64,000 bases of DNA from Hymenopus coronatus (Eukaryota; Arthropoda; Insecta; Mantodea; Hymenopodidae): positions 283,546,284 through 283,610,283 of the forward strand of contig CM060900.1 of the NCBI GenBank assembly GCA_030762935.1. The letters are read 5' to 3'. Below the pieces are notes generated by a model. It made no database searches and was not told the origin of the DNA. It saw nothing but the letters and a program-made list of their open reading frames with translations. The translations under genes and the position numbers were made by a program. This document shows, piece by piece, positions 46,611 through 56,826 of the stretch. Each line of letters begins with the position of its first letter. The stretch's first letter is position 1.

Positions 46611-46867
46611 TTCATAATAATGATAATGCTGATGGTGATGTTGATCATAGTTTATTGACCCATAGACGTGATATACACGTATCAGGCTTTATCATGTTTC
46701 ATTTTTATATACAGGTACATTATTGAATTATTAACACACAATAATAGATACTATCAACTAAATAAATGTTTACAATTTCACAAGATACTTTTTTTTCTCT
46801 TGCCACACAAAATTACAATGCTTTAGTTACAAATATACATATCACTTATACTAAGTACTACCTAAAT

Positions 46868-48483
46868 TTATACCAGATGATAAAACTCATCTATTCTATA
46901 TAGGTTTTTATTTACTAGGTATGTTTTTAACATTATTTTAAAGGAATTATCTTGTGCAGATTTTATATAATATGGTAAGTTATTGTATACTATGGCTCCT
47001 CTAATGTTTGGATCTTTGCTAGTTGAGGCTTTTGTTATACGTATCCTATGGTAGTTATTCATTCCCCTAGTATTATATGCATAATAGTCCTTGTTTTGGT
47101 TACTGCAACTCTCATTCTTTTTAATTAACAATATTAGTCCGCAAACATTTAATGGTACTACTGTTAAATTTTTTTTCATTTTTAAATATTTCCTTTACAG
47201 ATTGTTGACTCTTTAAGTTAAATATACATCTTAGGTTTTTTTTTCTGAATCACAAGTACTCTATTTAAATATTTTACATATGTTCCACCCCAAATTTCTA
47301 TCCCATATTCAATAAGTGAGTGTATCATTCCATAATAAACTGATATAAATGCTTCATTATTTAGATGATATTCTAACTTCCTCAGTAAGTATAATCAAGA
47401 GTTTAATGTCTTACAATGATCATCTATGTGTTCATAGTAGGTTAGGTTCTCATCAGCAGTAATCCCAAGGAATTTGTGCGGTTCACTTATTCATTTTGTA
47501 TATCTTTATATGCTATTTTGCATGCATTTTCCCACCGTCTTAGATTAAATAGAATGTATTTTGTTTTATCAATATTGAGCTTCAGTTGAGCAGCTTTCAA
47601 ATAATCAGACAACTTTAATAGAGATGATGCAGCTTTAGTTCCAAGTTGATATAAGTCTTTATCTGAACATACAAACGAGGTGTCATCAGCATAGAAAATA
47701 AGATTATAGTCAGGTAAGAGTGGAAAATCATTTATATAAATTAAGAATAAAAGAGGATCTAAAATTGATCCTTATGGGACTCCTGTTTTAACTGGATCAT
47801 AGTTTGATTTATACTTACTTGAGCAATTTCCATTCTTCCAGTATATTTCGGTACACTGCATTCTATTATGCAAGTAGATAGAGAGGAGATCATGCACCTT
47901 ACCTCTTATGCCATAATGAGCGAGTTCCATCAACAAGAAATCATGAGATACACTGTTGAAAGCTTTGGACAAATCTAGAAATATACTGTCAGTTTTTTAC
48001 ATTTTGTTCAAAGTTTGTAAATACAAACAGCTGTGATACAGCTGTGACTGTCGCTTAACCTTTAAAAGAGCCATGCTGGTAATTACTTAATACACTCTTG
48101 GTTTCAAAAAACGCTATAAGACTTTTGGGTATGATCTTTTCAAACAGTAAAGGAATTACAGAAGTTAACATTATTGACCTATAGTTAAACATTGAATCCT
48201 CTTTTCCTTTTTTTAAATATTGGTAGTGCTTGTTTTTTAGTGAGTCTGGAAATGCTACATTTTCCATAGAGAAATTTATTAAGTACATTAATATTGTCAA
48301 TAGCAGGTGTTTACAAGTTTTAAGAGTAATATCATCCAAACTATGAGAACTGTTATTTTTAAATTGGATTATAATGTTATCTGCTTCTGTGTCATCTGTT
48401 TCAAAGAGACCAATTGCCCCTTTTACTCTAATACACTGGCTATTTTCAATACAACCATGTGCTATATCACAATTCCCACCCAT
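46868..48483 (-). pseudogene. LINE reverse transcriptase (46.6-49.7 kb element)
   Basis: From 48483: SLDDITLKTCKHLLLTILMY, then FPDSLKNKHYQYLKKGKED and YRSIMLTSVIPLLFEKI (RT fingers). At 47972 MSKAFNSVSHDFLLMELAHY (palm, the first Asp replaced) and PVKTGVP. The active-site box LIFYADDTSFVCSDKDLYQL lies at about 47650-47710, followed by LNIDKTKYILFNLRR. The C-terminal part at 47179-46868 contains YNTRGMNNYHRIRITKAST and NNLPYYIKSAQDNSFKIML, a tail often seen in insect Jockey/CR1-type elements. FYADD is intact, but frameshifts and stops separate the blocks. Confidence 0.82.
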
Positions 48484-48995
48484 ATTTACAAATTATTGGT
48501 TGAATAAGTTAGCAATTTCATTTAGCTTTACTACTTGCTCACCATTTACATTTAAATTTATACTTTTTATTTCATCCTTAGCTGGTTTTACATTTTTATT
48601 GACTATATTCCACATTTCCTTAGTAATATTGCCTGAGTTTTCTAATCTCCTTTTATCACGTTATTTTTCTAAGTTCTGCATTGGATGGTGGTATTGGTTT
48701 TGTACTTGGTATAAAGTGACTTGTAAATATCTAATTTAGTCACATTAAAAAATTCATAATAATTTATCCTTCATTTTTTCACAAATAGAGATTATTTCTG
48801 AAGCAGGTTTTATCTTCTTCATTGGTAAGGCATTTCTTCACCTTTTAATTATAGGACATGCAGCCTCAAAATGATTATTTAATATGTTAAAAAATGATAT
48901 CCATTTTTCATTTGTGGATTACTGAATATACTTCAGATCATTGTTCCTCTGCTAAATTTTCCTTGAGCTTGAGCAAATTTGAAATACCTGTATTT

Positions 48996-49620
48996 CTAAC
49001 ATACATATAATGAGGTTTCAGTGTACCAATGTACATCAGTAATTTGGGCTGTATGATCTGAAATGTGAAAAATATTATTTATTTTAATGAATTTAGATTG
49101 CTCCTTCAGATTTGTTATTATATGGTCTATAGCTCTGTTTCTTTGTTTAGTTATTCGCGTTGGACCTACTACTATATCTTTAGTGTTAAAACTATTTAAT
49201 ATATCTACAAATTCTTTGTTTGTGTTTTCCACATTGAGATCTCCCATAATTATAATTTTAAAATTTTTGTCTAGAGTTTTTGTTAGAAACTCTTCTAATT
49301 GCATGAAAAAATTAGCTAACTTTGAGTTTGGTGACCTATATATACCAAATATCTTATTTTTTAATTATCAACAATAGCTTTGGAATCTATTATTTAAAAT
49401 ATCATTTATTTGCAGAATTTATTTAATATTTAAATTTTATTGAATGGTGTATCTTTTCGCAAAACATTTCCTCCACTTGTGTGATGTTTTCCACAAAACA
49501 CATCAACCTGTTTGTAATTTGAGAATTGGGTCAGTTGTGACTGCTCATAATTTAAATCATGCTCAGTAAAAATTACTAAGGGGGGATTCAGTTCAGTTAG
49601 GATTACTTTTTCTACTTTAA
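48996..49620 (-). pseudogene. LINE APE-type endonuclease (46.6-49.7 kb element)
   Basis: Blocks in order: LTELNPPLVIFTEHDLNYEQ (near 49600), YIGHQTQS-type middle strand, NFKIIIMGDLNVENTNKEF with the GDLN motif, VVGPTRITKQRNRAIDHIIT, and FHISDHTAQI with the catalytic SDH. These are the signature motifs of the endonuclease that nicks the target for reverse transcription. Frameshifts occur between the blocks. Confidence 0.8.
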
Positions 49621-50232
49621 TTTTATTTGCTATGTATTGTGCACTTTGAGCCAGTACAGCATTTTATTGCTTTTAATCTTTTCATCTACACCTCTAATTT
49701 CTCTCTTATCATTTATAAGGTATAAGGCATCTTATGCCGAGAAAACAAATAAATTCAATTAATTGTTCTCTCAAATAAGACATCTTTCAGAAAAAATATA
49801 AAAAAAAGAAAAAATGCTGAATGATAACATAAGAATAGGTACTATAAAATCCTAAATTATTCTTATCATATTTTTAAAGTTCAATATTTTAAAACATTTT
49901 AAAATCTACCATCCCTAGTGATAGTTGAATCAAGTTAATCAATCTATTTATTATCTTAGGGCATGTACATTGCATAGCCATTGTCAATTACATAAAAAGG
50001 AACGTTATCAAATTTAAAACAACAATACCCACAATCAGGAAGTACTAATACTTGGTGCTTTAAAATATTCATTAACATCATAGACAGCTAGATTGTCATC
50101 AAAATGCAGAAAGGTATCGAAATTTGCACCCTCCAGTAGCACTAGCTCATTTATAGGCTCATCACTACCAATATCATTAACATCATCAGAGAGAGCCTCT
50201 TCCTGTAAGACACCAGATTTAATGAAGCAGTG

Positions 50233-51270
50233 TTAGATTGTGGAGGATGACACCTGCTTCCAGGCAGCCAAAATAAATACCATGGCTTGTAGTAAATTAA
50301 TGCCGAGATTTGCATTTCCTGCAACAGTCACTGCTGTTAAATATTGAACCAGCATTTTTCTATAATGAACTTTGAAATTTGCAATGATGCTCAAATCAAG
50401 TGGCTCTAGATGACTGATACAGTTAGGAGGGAAAAATTCCACTCAAACATTCCAAAATTATTTGAGGTGGATGTGTTGTACATCGATCCATAAAAAGAAG
50501 GATCTTCTTCTGTTTCTTTTTCATTTTAATATCCAGTTTCTTTAACCACTGTTCCATTAAAATCATAGTAATACAAGACTTCCTATTGGATTCATATTCC
50601 ATATGTTTTGTTTTCACACCCTTAAAACACCTCGAATTCTTGGATTTTACTATCACAAGAGGGGGAATTTGTTTGATCCGTCTGCATTATTGGCAAGAAG
50701 AACTGTTACGCCAATTTTATTTTTCTTCCTTCCATGGCATGAATCACCCTTTTCAGCTAATGTCTTGCTGGGAAGGAGATTGTAGAATAGGCCAGTCTCA
50801 TCACAGTTATAGATGTTTTGAGGCTGATAATCCCTTAGGATTCCTGGTAGAAGCTCTTCCTTCCAGTGTTGAATCATGATGTCATCCACAGCATTTGACT
50901 CGTCACAAATTGTTTTCCCTCTGATTCCATGATGATCTTTAAATCCCTGCAATCATCCTGATAAAGCCTTGAAATCAGCTGTTATGTTTGTTATTTTAAC
51001 TAAACCTATCGCTTTTGCCTTCAGCATGTTGCCACTGATTGGTAGAGCTGCAAGTTGCAGTCTGTTTCTGCTGGAACCATGTGTAAAGTGCCATTTCCAA
51101 ATCAATATCTCCCTTCTCAGCATTTTGTTGATTTGTTGTACATAGCATCAAGAAAGCAATTCCTAAGTCTGAAGCAATTTTGGTTTTGGTCTGTTTGGAT
51201 TAAACTCCACCTCTCGTATGAATTTCACTTTCTGATCTAGCGTATAACATTTCCTTTTTCTGTTCTCCAT
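50233..51270 (-). pseudogene. Tigger/pogo transposase (DDE_1 family)
   Basis: The frame starts with ATG at 51270: MENRKRKCYTLDQKVKFIRE (psq-type helix-turn-helix). Then frameshifted traces of the CENP-B-like second helix-turn-helix follow (EKGDIDLEMALYTWFQQ). The catalytic region is clear: PQNIYNCDETGLFYNLLPSK (first D), KKQKKILLFMDRCTTHPPQI (second D) and SHLEPLDLSIIANFKVHYRK (third D). NGVTVLL-type and SKNSRCFKGVK blocks lie between. In-frame stops sit in the N-terminal third and there is a frame change near 50430. The three catalytic Asp survive. Terminal repeats were not identified. Confidence 0.85.
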
Positions 51271-51500
51271 GGCTGATTAAAAGCAACTGAGAGCTGAAAG
51301 ACAAACCACTGTTTAGCAATAAACACCAGATACTGAACATTTTTATCTTCACTTTTCATTTGTTACTACATTGTCGTGCTCTACCAGCAAAGGTATTACT
51401 GTTTTCTGTTTCCAAGGCTGAAAGCCACCTGCTCAGCTTGCATCTTTGTCATCAGAGATAAGGAAAATACCCTCGAGTTTCTTTTAAGATAGTGTATGCC

Positions 51501-51504
51501 ATAT
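51501..51504. repeat. left target-site duplication of the 51.5-kb transposon
   Basis: ATAT directly before the left terminal repeat; the same tetramer follows the right end at 54222-54225. Because CATATG is palindromic, a 2-bp TA duplication is also possible. Confidence 0.65.
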
Positions 51505-51535
51505 GAGGAGGTGACACGCAAAGGCGAACATGTCC
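51505..51535 (+). repeat. left terminal inverted repeat
   Basis: About 31 bp, pairing with 54191-54221 with four or five mismatches. The inner 18 bases (51518-51535) are an inverted copy of the subterminal motif. Confidence 0.85.
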
Positions 51536-51702
51536 ATTATATACAGTTTTTCACAATCGACATAAAACGTATCTCAACTATACATATTATTGGAAACAAC
51601 ATATTGATAGGCAAACGCCTTTATTTTGTATACAAAAAACGATTAATGTATGTGAAATAAATCTAAACTGAAAAATTTCCTTTAAAAAGTACATTTAAAT
51701 AT

Positions 51703-51720
51703 GGACATGTTCTCGTTTGC
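51703..51720 (+). promoter_or_regulatory. subterminal motif, left
   Basis: GGACATGTTCTCGTTTGC, a near-copy of the motif inside both terminal repeats. Probable transposase-binding site, by inference from repetition. Confidence 0.6.
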
Positions 51721-52028
51721 ATGATCCATTTTGACATGTTTGCCTTTGAATGAATTTCTTGTTGTTTCTTAATGGTTTGCATGTTATTGAGTAATGCGTC
51801 TTATAGTATATCAGATTACGTATCTATAACATTTTAATATATCATATCATTAAAAAAAATATAAACTCACTTTGGTACCTTTGGCTTTGTTTGGAAATTT
51901 TAACAAAGTTGTGATATTTTGCTTTTTTTAGAATCATATCGTTACATAAATTAAAGCATCATGACCAAAATGGAATGATATCAACAATGACATTGCTTAT
52001 TATTAGAAAGGTTCTTAAGCTCACACAC

Positions 52029-53825
52029 TTAAACAAACAAACCACAATCATCTTCTAAATAATCACAAGAAATTTCATCTGCCTCTGTGATGCACAATGT
52101 GGGAATAGAGTCAATGATGGATGCATACCATTTTAAATCTTGGTAATTTCTCCAGTCTGCTCCAAAAATAATTTTCAATAAACCATCAACATCTTTCTTC
52201 TTAGCATCTGGGATTGGATGGCTGAGGGGTATTTCAGGTATTTGTTGGCAGAAGAGTTTCTTCATGGTCCATCCGCGTTTCAGAAGAGATTTCCGCTCTG
52301 GTAGCTCTTGCTGGGACTTGTAGAATGCAGTTGCATCCGCATCAATATGAATGTTTTCCATAGCTTGATATTTTTAATGAAAATTCGTTTCATTTCACTG
52401 ATGTAATCTAAATTTCGTAGGCCTTTAGATAGTAATTTCATGTCCATCACTCTCCAATCTTCACCAAGGTTTCTTACTTCACCCACTGACTGATAGAGCT
52501 CAATATATTCCTCTTTTGTTACAACTGTTGGCTTTTTTCGTAGAAGTTTCTCCACTCTACCGAAAACGCGGTCAGCAGGTAAGAAACTGTGTCCTCGAAC
52601 TGGAAAAATGAGGTGTATTTGTTCAACCGGACCATCATGTATTCCAAGAAAATACATGAGTGTGTGAAGCACGATATTGTTCTTGTTTTGAGCTCCACAC
52701 CCGTCACAGAAAAGTTTTAGTACAGTTTTATCTTTAAAATCGACAGATTTTAAAAAATGCAATAAGGCTGAAGCCACTTCCGCTGCACCACGGCCTGCCA
52801 AATCTTCCCTCCACGTGTAAAATACAGGGTTCACTGATTTCACACTGACAATGCACAAACTGTAAAAACTTATCTGCCTGGAGTAAAATGCTTCTTGTAC
52901 AGGACTCTTTGGCAGTGGCTGGACCTGTTGCAAATCAAAATAGAAAGCCACTGCCTGTTCATTCTGTTCTCGTAAAAGTTCATAGAAGGCATTTGCCCTT
53001 TTTTTGTGACCCTTTTCTGTGTGATAAGCTGTATCTTTTCCTTTTTGAAGCCACCTTCATTTGCTCATCAATTCTTGCGCAGAAACTGCAGATATCTGAA
53101 GCAGGACTTCTAAATCCAATGTTATATTCATTCACAAATATTTTACGGAACATAGATGTAGACACTTTGTTGTCATTAGCCACAGATCTGTTGTACAGCG
53201 CACTTAGTTTCTTTATACTTAATTCGCTGTGCAGATACAGCCGTTGTGATTTTTGTCGGTTGTAATGCCTTTCAGTACAATGCAGATTGCCTATAAATTG
53301 TCTAACACTTTTCTTCTTGTCTGCTGATTTATGACTGATGCGATCTCCACCTCTATATTCCTTTATTGCTTTTCCTTCTTTTATCTTGTTTGGTATACTA
53401 TTCAGCCGAGTAGATTTCATTAGGGTAATATGCATGAAACATTTCTTGCACACTGGGTATACTATGTTTCCATTTTGTGCAAAAAGAGTGTAGTTAACAT
53501 TGAATTTGCGAGGTTTACTTTCGCCTTCATTGCTTCGAGGTTGCTTTCTTTGAATATTTTTCAGCAACATCATCCGTGCAACCATCATTTCTTGAGCTGC
53601 TTTATCATGAAGTTTATAAATTAATTGCCTCAGGTATAGTGCATCTTGTGGGTGTATTTCCCAACAAGAGAACTGTTTATTTTGGTGTGAACATGCATGA
53701 AAAAAAATGAAAGCCTCTTGGTGCAACATACCGTTTCGCTTTATCCTTTTCACGTTGCGATTCATTCCTCTTCCTCTTTCTGCTACCCTGGTTTCAGTCT
53801 TCATAAGTACACGTTCTTCATCCAT
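52029..53825 (-). pseudogene. transposase-like protein of the DUF7869-like family, two frameshifts
   Basis: About 600 residues in three frames. Part 1 (53825-52980) starts MDEERVLMKTETRVAERGRG after an in-frame stop. It has a C-x2-C at residues 126-129 (VYPVCKKCF), the block LHCTERHYNRQKSQRLYLHS near 181-200, and DICSFC near 245. Part 2 begins after a one-base shift in an A7 run at about 52998: FYFDLQQVQPLPKS, LKLFCDGCGAQNKNN, IHLIFPVRGHSFLPADRVFG. Part 3 begins after a second shift near 52370 and ends WYASIIDSIPTLCITEADEI plus an acidic tail. These motifs mark a family common in insects and hydra, usually annotated only as uncharacterised (DUF7869-like, from memory). The two invariant-looking Asp (FDLQ and CDG) suggest an RNase H-fold DDE enzyme. 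That role is inferred from its position between terminal repeats. Confidence 0.75.
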
Positions 53826-54037
53826 TTCATGCGCTAACTAAAAAGCTGGCCCAATAATTGCAGTTACTAGATAATTAGAATACAATACTACACGAGAACA
53901 CAGAAGCGCGACAATAATCATACCAGCTGCACTGCGCAGGAATACCTGGCCGTGAATGGAAGGCAAATCATGTGACTTAAACCACAACCTCCTATTGGCT
54001 GTATGGACTAGTTCTCCTTTGCAGGAAATTTATACAT

Positions 54038-54055
54038 GGACATGTTCGCGTTTGC
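54038..54055 (+). promoter_or_regulatory. subterminal motif, right
   Basis: GGACATGTTCGCGTTTGC, the internal partner of the right terminal repeat. A weaker copy lies at 54089-54107. Confidence 0.6.
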
Positions 54056-54190
54056 TTTGAACCATCCATTTTCACAGGCTTGTATGACGGAATATGTTCG
54101 GGATTGCTTCAATAGCATGATGTATATACATTCCGCTTATCCTCTAATTACCATTCCATATCGTAACTCATTTTTTTTTTTTTAAATTTT

Positions 54191-54221
54191 GGACATGTTC
54201 GTGTTTGCGCATCACCTCCTC
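54191..54221 (-). repeat. right terminal inverted repeat
   Basis: Pairs with 51505-51535 and is followed by ATAT at 54222-54225, matching the left flank. Confidence 0.85.
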
Positions 54222-54469
54222 ATATGCTCATTATAGTTATGTAAAACTCAGTTGTATTTCATTGAAATTTAATACATATAACACTGAATTATGTATAAAT
54301 GTATTACATATAATTAAGGTTCTGTTAACAGGTTTCTAAATTACATTTTGCTGGGATCTATGAAAATATATGTTTAAATGCAACTTACTTACAGCTGGGT
54401 TACATATAAAATAGGTTCAACTGTATTGTAAATGTCAAGTAAGAATGAATGTATGAGTAAAACTCAACT

Positions 54470-54750
54470 TTTAACATGTATATTCACTTGGTATTTTAAC
54501 TTCTTGATGAAAAATATCCCAATGGCTATTTTTTTAGAAACGTGCTATATGTATGTTTTCCATCTCATGTTTGAATCAATATAAATTCCCATGAACCTTA
54601 CTTTCTCAACTTTATAATTCATATTGAGGCTAATGGTAAGATCTTCAGTTTTATCTAAATTCATGCAACTCCATAGATGCATGAATACATGTTTAATATG
54701 CAACTGCACATAAACTTCCAAAGGATTTTTGCTACCAGTGTACATATGAA
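54470..54750 (-). pseudogene. LINE RT C-terminal fragment
   Basis: The minus strand gives NLDKTEDLTISLNMNYKVEK then VRFMGIYIDSNMRWKTYI, the region after the catalytic box in CR1/Jockey-type RT (N-x-x-KT ... V-x-FLGV-x-ID). Both ends are truncated and no partner piece is nearby. Confidence 0.7.
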
Positions 54751-54865
54751 TAATTTGATTTTCATTTAGAGTCCACATTAATGACATAATTTTAATGGGT
54801 TTCTTCCTGCATTTTCTGGAGAGGAAAAAAAGAGAGATAAAAGAGAGAAAAAAGGGAGGAAGGAG

Positions 54866-54890
54866 AGAGGAAGGAAGGAAGGAAGGAAGG
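54866..54890. repeat. (GGAA)n microsatellite
   Basis: Purine-rich run ending in six GGAA units. Confidence 0.9.
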
Positions 54891-55039
54891 TATGCTGATT
54901 TAGTGTAAACCAAAGTATTCATTTCAGGTTCAATTTGACCCAAAGGTTATGTGTGAGGTTCTTCTATATATTAATGTGCTGTTGAGGAAGTTTTCCGATA
55001 ATACTTAGTTATTGATTGCTAAGCTAGCAGTGTAAGAGA

Positions 55040-55335
55040 GGGAAAAATGAAATTGGGTTTTATTTATGGACCCTCTATAACTGCTGTGGTTCTTAGCACC
55101 CCATTTTATATTGGATATGTAACACTGCTCAATTTTGCTCAGATGCCTCTTTATCAGGATTTGGGTTCTTTTACATGCTGTAAATATACAACACAGGGCA
55201 AATGGATTTACTTCCCTTTCAAAGAAAGCCATGCCAAGGAATTTTACCCCCCAAAAAGATCCATCACCCACCGCCAGGTTTGAACTCATGGCCTTGAGAA
55301 CTGAAAGCTAGCATGTTACCCCTAGATCACAGAGG
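55040..55335 (-). repeat. tRNA-derived SINE, fourth family
   Basis: On the minus strand, the A-box-like TGTGATCTAGGGGTAAC (55315-55331) and B-box GAGTTCAAACC (55277-55287) form a tRNA-like head, with the body running to about 55040. No target duplication was found. Confidence 0.6.
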
Positions 55336-55355
55336 ACATTTAAGAGGGAGGTTGT

Positions 55356-56150
55356 GTGTGCAGTCAGCTCCCTGGAGTGGATGGAAAAAGAGAATATGGA
55401 ACAATGGCAGTAAACATTATTATATACAGAAGAAAGATTGGAACCTTCAACAGGTTGAAATGGAATGAATTTAAATTGAATCAAGGTGTAGAGGAGCTGA
55501 CAAACCTATTTCTTCTCTCTTGTTTAACAGGCACACTATTGATGATTGGTGAAGTTGAAATCAATCCTGGTCTTAGTGGGAGTCAAGCTGTCATGGATGA
55601 AATCTTTTCTAGGGTAAAAGATATGGATAAGAGAATAGAAAACAAACTTAATGGCGGTAGAAAAAGTACTAATGGAAATCAAGGAAGAAATATGTACAAG
55701 ATATAAGATTAGAGGTGCAGAATGTTAAAAGAAAAGCAGAGTTCCTGGAAGAGAGGTATTGTAGGTTTAAGTTGATCATGCTAATGTGAAAGAAAGGAAT
55801 GGAGTATAGCACATACTAAAGGTCAAAGAGATCCTGGAAGGAAAACTTGGAATGGTGTCACAGGGATAGTAGATAGCCGAAGCTTTTAAAGTGGGAAAAT
55901 TAAGAGGAGTAAGCATGATAGTAGATAGCCGAAGCTTTTAAAGTGGGAAAATTAAGAGGAGTAAGCATGATAGTTGTGCAGTTTGTTTATGATGTGTAGA
56001 AAAGGATAAGACAACTAAAGGGAACATATTATATCCTTAGAAATTGGGCTTTATTGATGGAGTATTGAAGAAGAAATTTATCTAGCAAATTAATATGGCA
56101 AGAATGGAAGGGAACAGGCCTTCATTCAAAATTTATTACTGTGGATTGAT
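55356..56150 (+). pseudogene. LINE ORF1 with a 2A-like motif
   Basis: A 117-codon frame (55356-55706) carries FLLSCLTGTLLMIGEVEINP followed by GLSG, then a coiled-coil start (QAVMDEIFSRVKDMDKRIEN). Beyond a frameshift, traces of the L1/CR1-type ORF1 RNA-binding domain are visible (GKLRGVSMIVVQFVYDV, then KGTYYILRN). The segment GEVEINPG followed by L matches the 2A consensus D-V/I-E-x-N-P-G-P except for the first and last residues. A 52-bp tandem duplication at 55865-55968 breaks the frame. ORF2 is absent. Confidence 0.55.
55865..55968 (+). repeat. 52-bp exact tandem duplication
   Basis: The unit GATAGTAGATAGCCGAAGCT... occurs twice head to tail (55865-55916 and 55917-55968) with no mismatch. 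Its length is not a multiple of three, so it shifts the ORF1 reading frame. Confidence 0.95.
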
Positions 56151-56702
56151 GGTTAATAGAATTCCAAGCCTACTTTTGGTTTGATTCCCCAAGTAATTTC
56201 TCCAGTTTTTGTTAAAATGCATACCATGTTTGTGTCAACATGGCATTTAATACTGAATCTAGTTTTACTTGTGTATTTTATTTACACATGGAGCATATGC
56301 TTGATTTAACCTGCATTATTTTCTGGCTTACCCAATGATTTGGAGCTTTAGTTAGAGAAATATTGTGCTTCAGCATGTTTAGTGCATTTACCACACATGG
56401 TTTCACATTTTCAGACATTCCATTGATAATGTTATTGCCAACAAATACATTCTTTGCATAATTGATAATTTTCTAATGTGCACTCTTTAGCGCTTAATTG
56501 ATTTTTACTGCACTATACCAAAGCACTAATAGTAGATTTTCCTGTTATCCATTTCTTGAGCAAGGCTTTACCATGAGTATCTATAAGAAGCAGAATGCTG
56601 AGCTATGCTACTTTCATATAAAAGGGGTTTATTAGTAAATCCACTTTTGTATGCTTTAGGACAAGATAGAAAAACTGTTTCAGTTATAACAATATAAACA
56701 AC

Positions 56703-56826
56703 AACAATAATAGTAATAATAATAATAATAATAAGAACAATAACAATAACAACAGCAAGAAGAAGAAGAAGAAGAAGAAGAAGAAGAAGAAGAAGAAGAA
56801 GAAGAAGAAGAAGAAGAAGAAGAAGA
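56703..56826. repeat. (AAT)n/(AAC)n/(AAG)n compound microsatellite
   Basis: Ends in more than twenty AAG units. Predicted poly-Leu and poly-Phe proteins across it are artefacts. Confidence 0.95.

Larger units (their letters stand above)
46615..49700 (-). mobile_element. CR1/Jockey-group LINE with endonuclease and RT, decayed
   Basis: A minus-strand LINE reads from an APE-type endonuclease (about 49620) to a 3' UTR ending near 46615 next to an ATAATG-type simple tail. The order endonuclease, RT, C-terminal tail is complete, but all domains have frameshifts. It is a different family from the RNase H LINEs: no RNase H is present. Confidence 0.82.
51505..54221 (-). mobile_element. complete DNA transposon with unusual DUF7869-like transposase
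   Basis: The left end reads GAGGAGGTGACACGCAAAGG and the right end, reversed, GAGGAGGTGATGCGCAAACA. The inverted repeat extends about 31 bp to CGAACATGTCC on both sides. ATAT flanks both ends. The 2.7-kb interior holds one minus-strand gene and nothing else. The motif GGACATGTTCG.GTTTGC recurs in each terminal repeat and again about 200 bp inside each end, a likely transposase-binding arrangement. I cannot place it with confidence in a named superfamily; 4-bp duplications are known in Sola and Chapaev, among others. Confidence 0.85.

Noticed and set aside
525..55335. True tRNA genes at the several A-box/B-box pairs
   Set aside because: None shows acceptor-stem pairing; all are followed by SINE bodies or decayed sequence.
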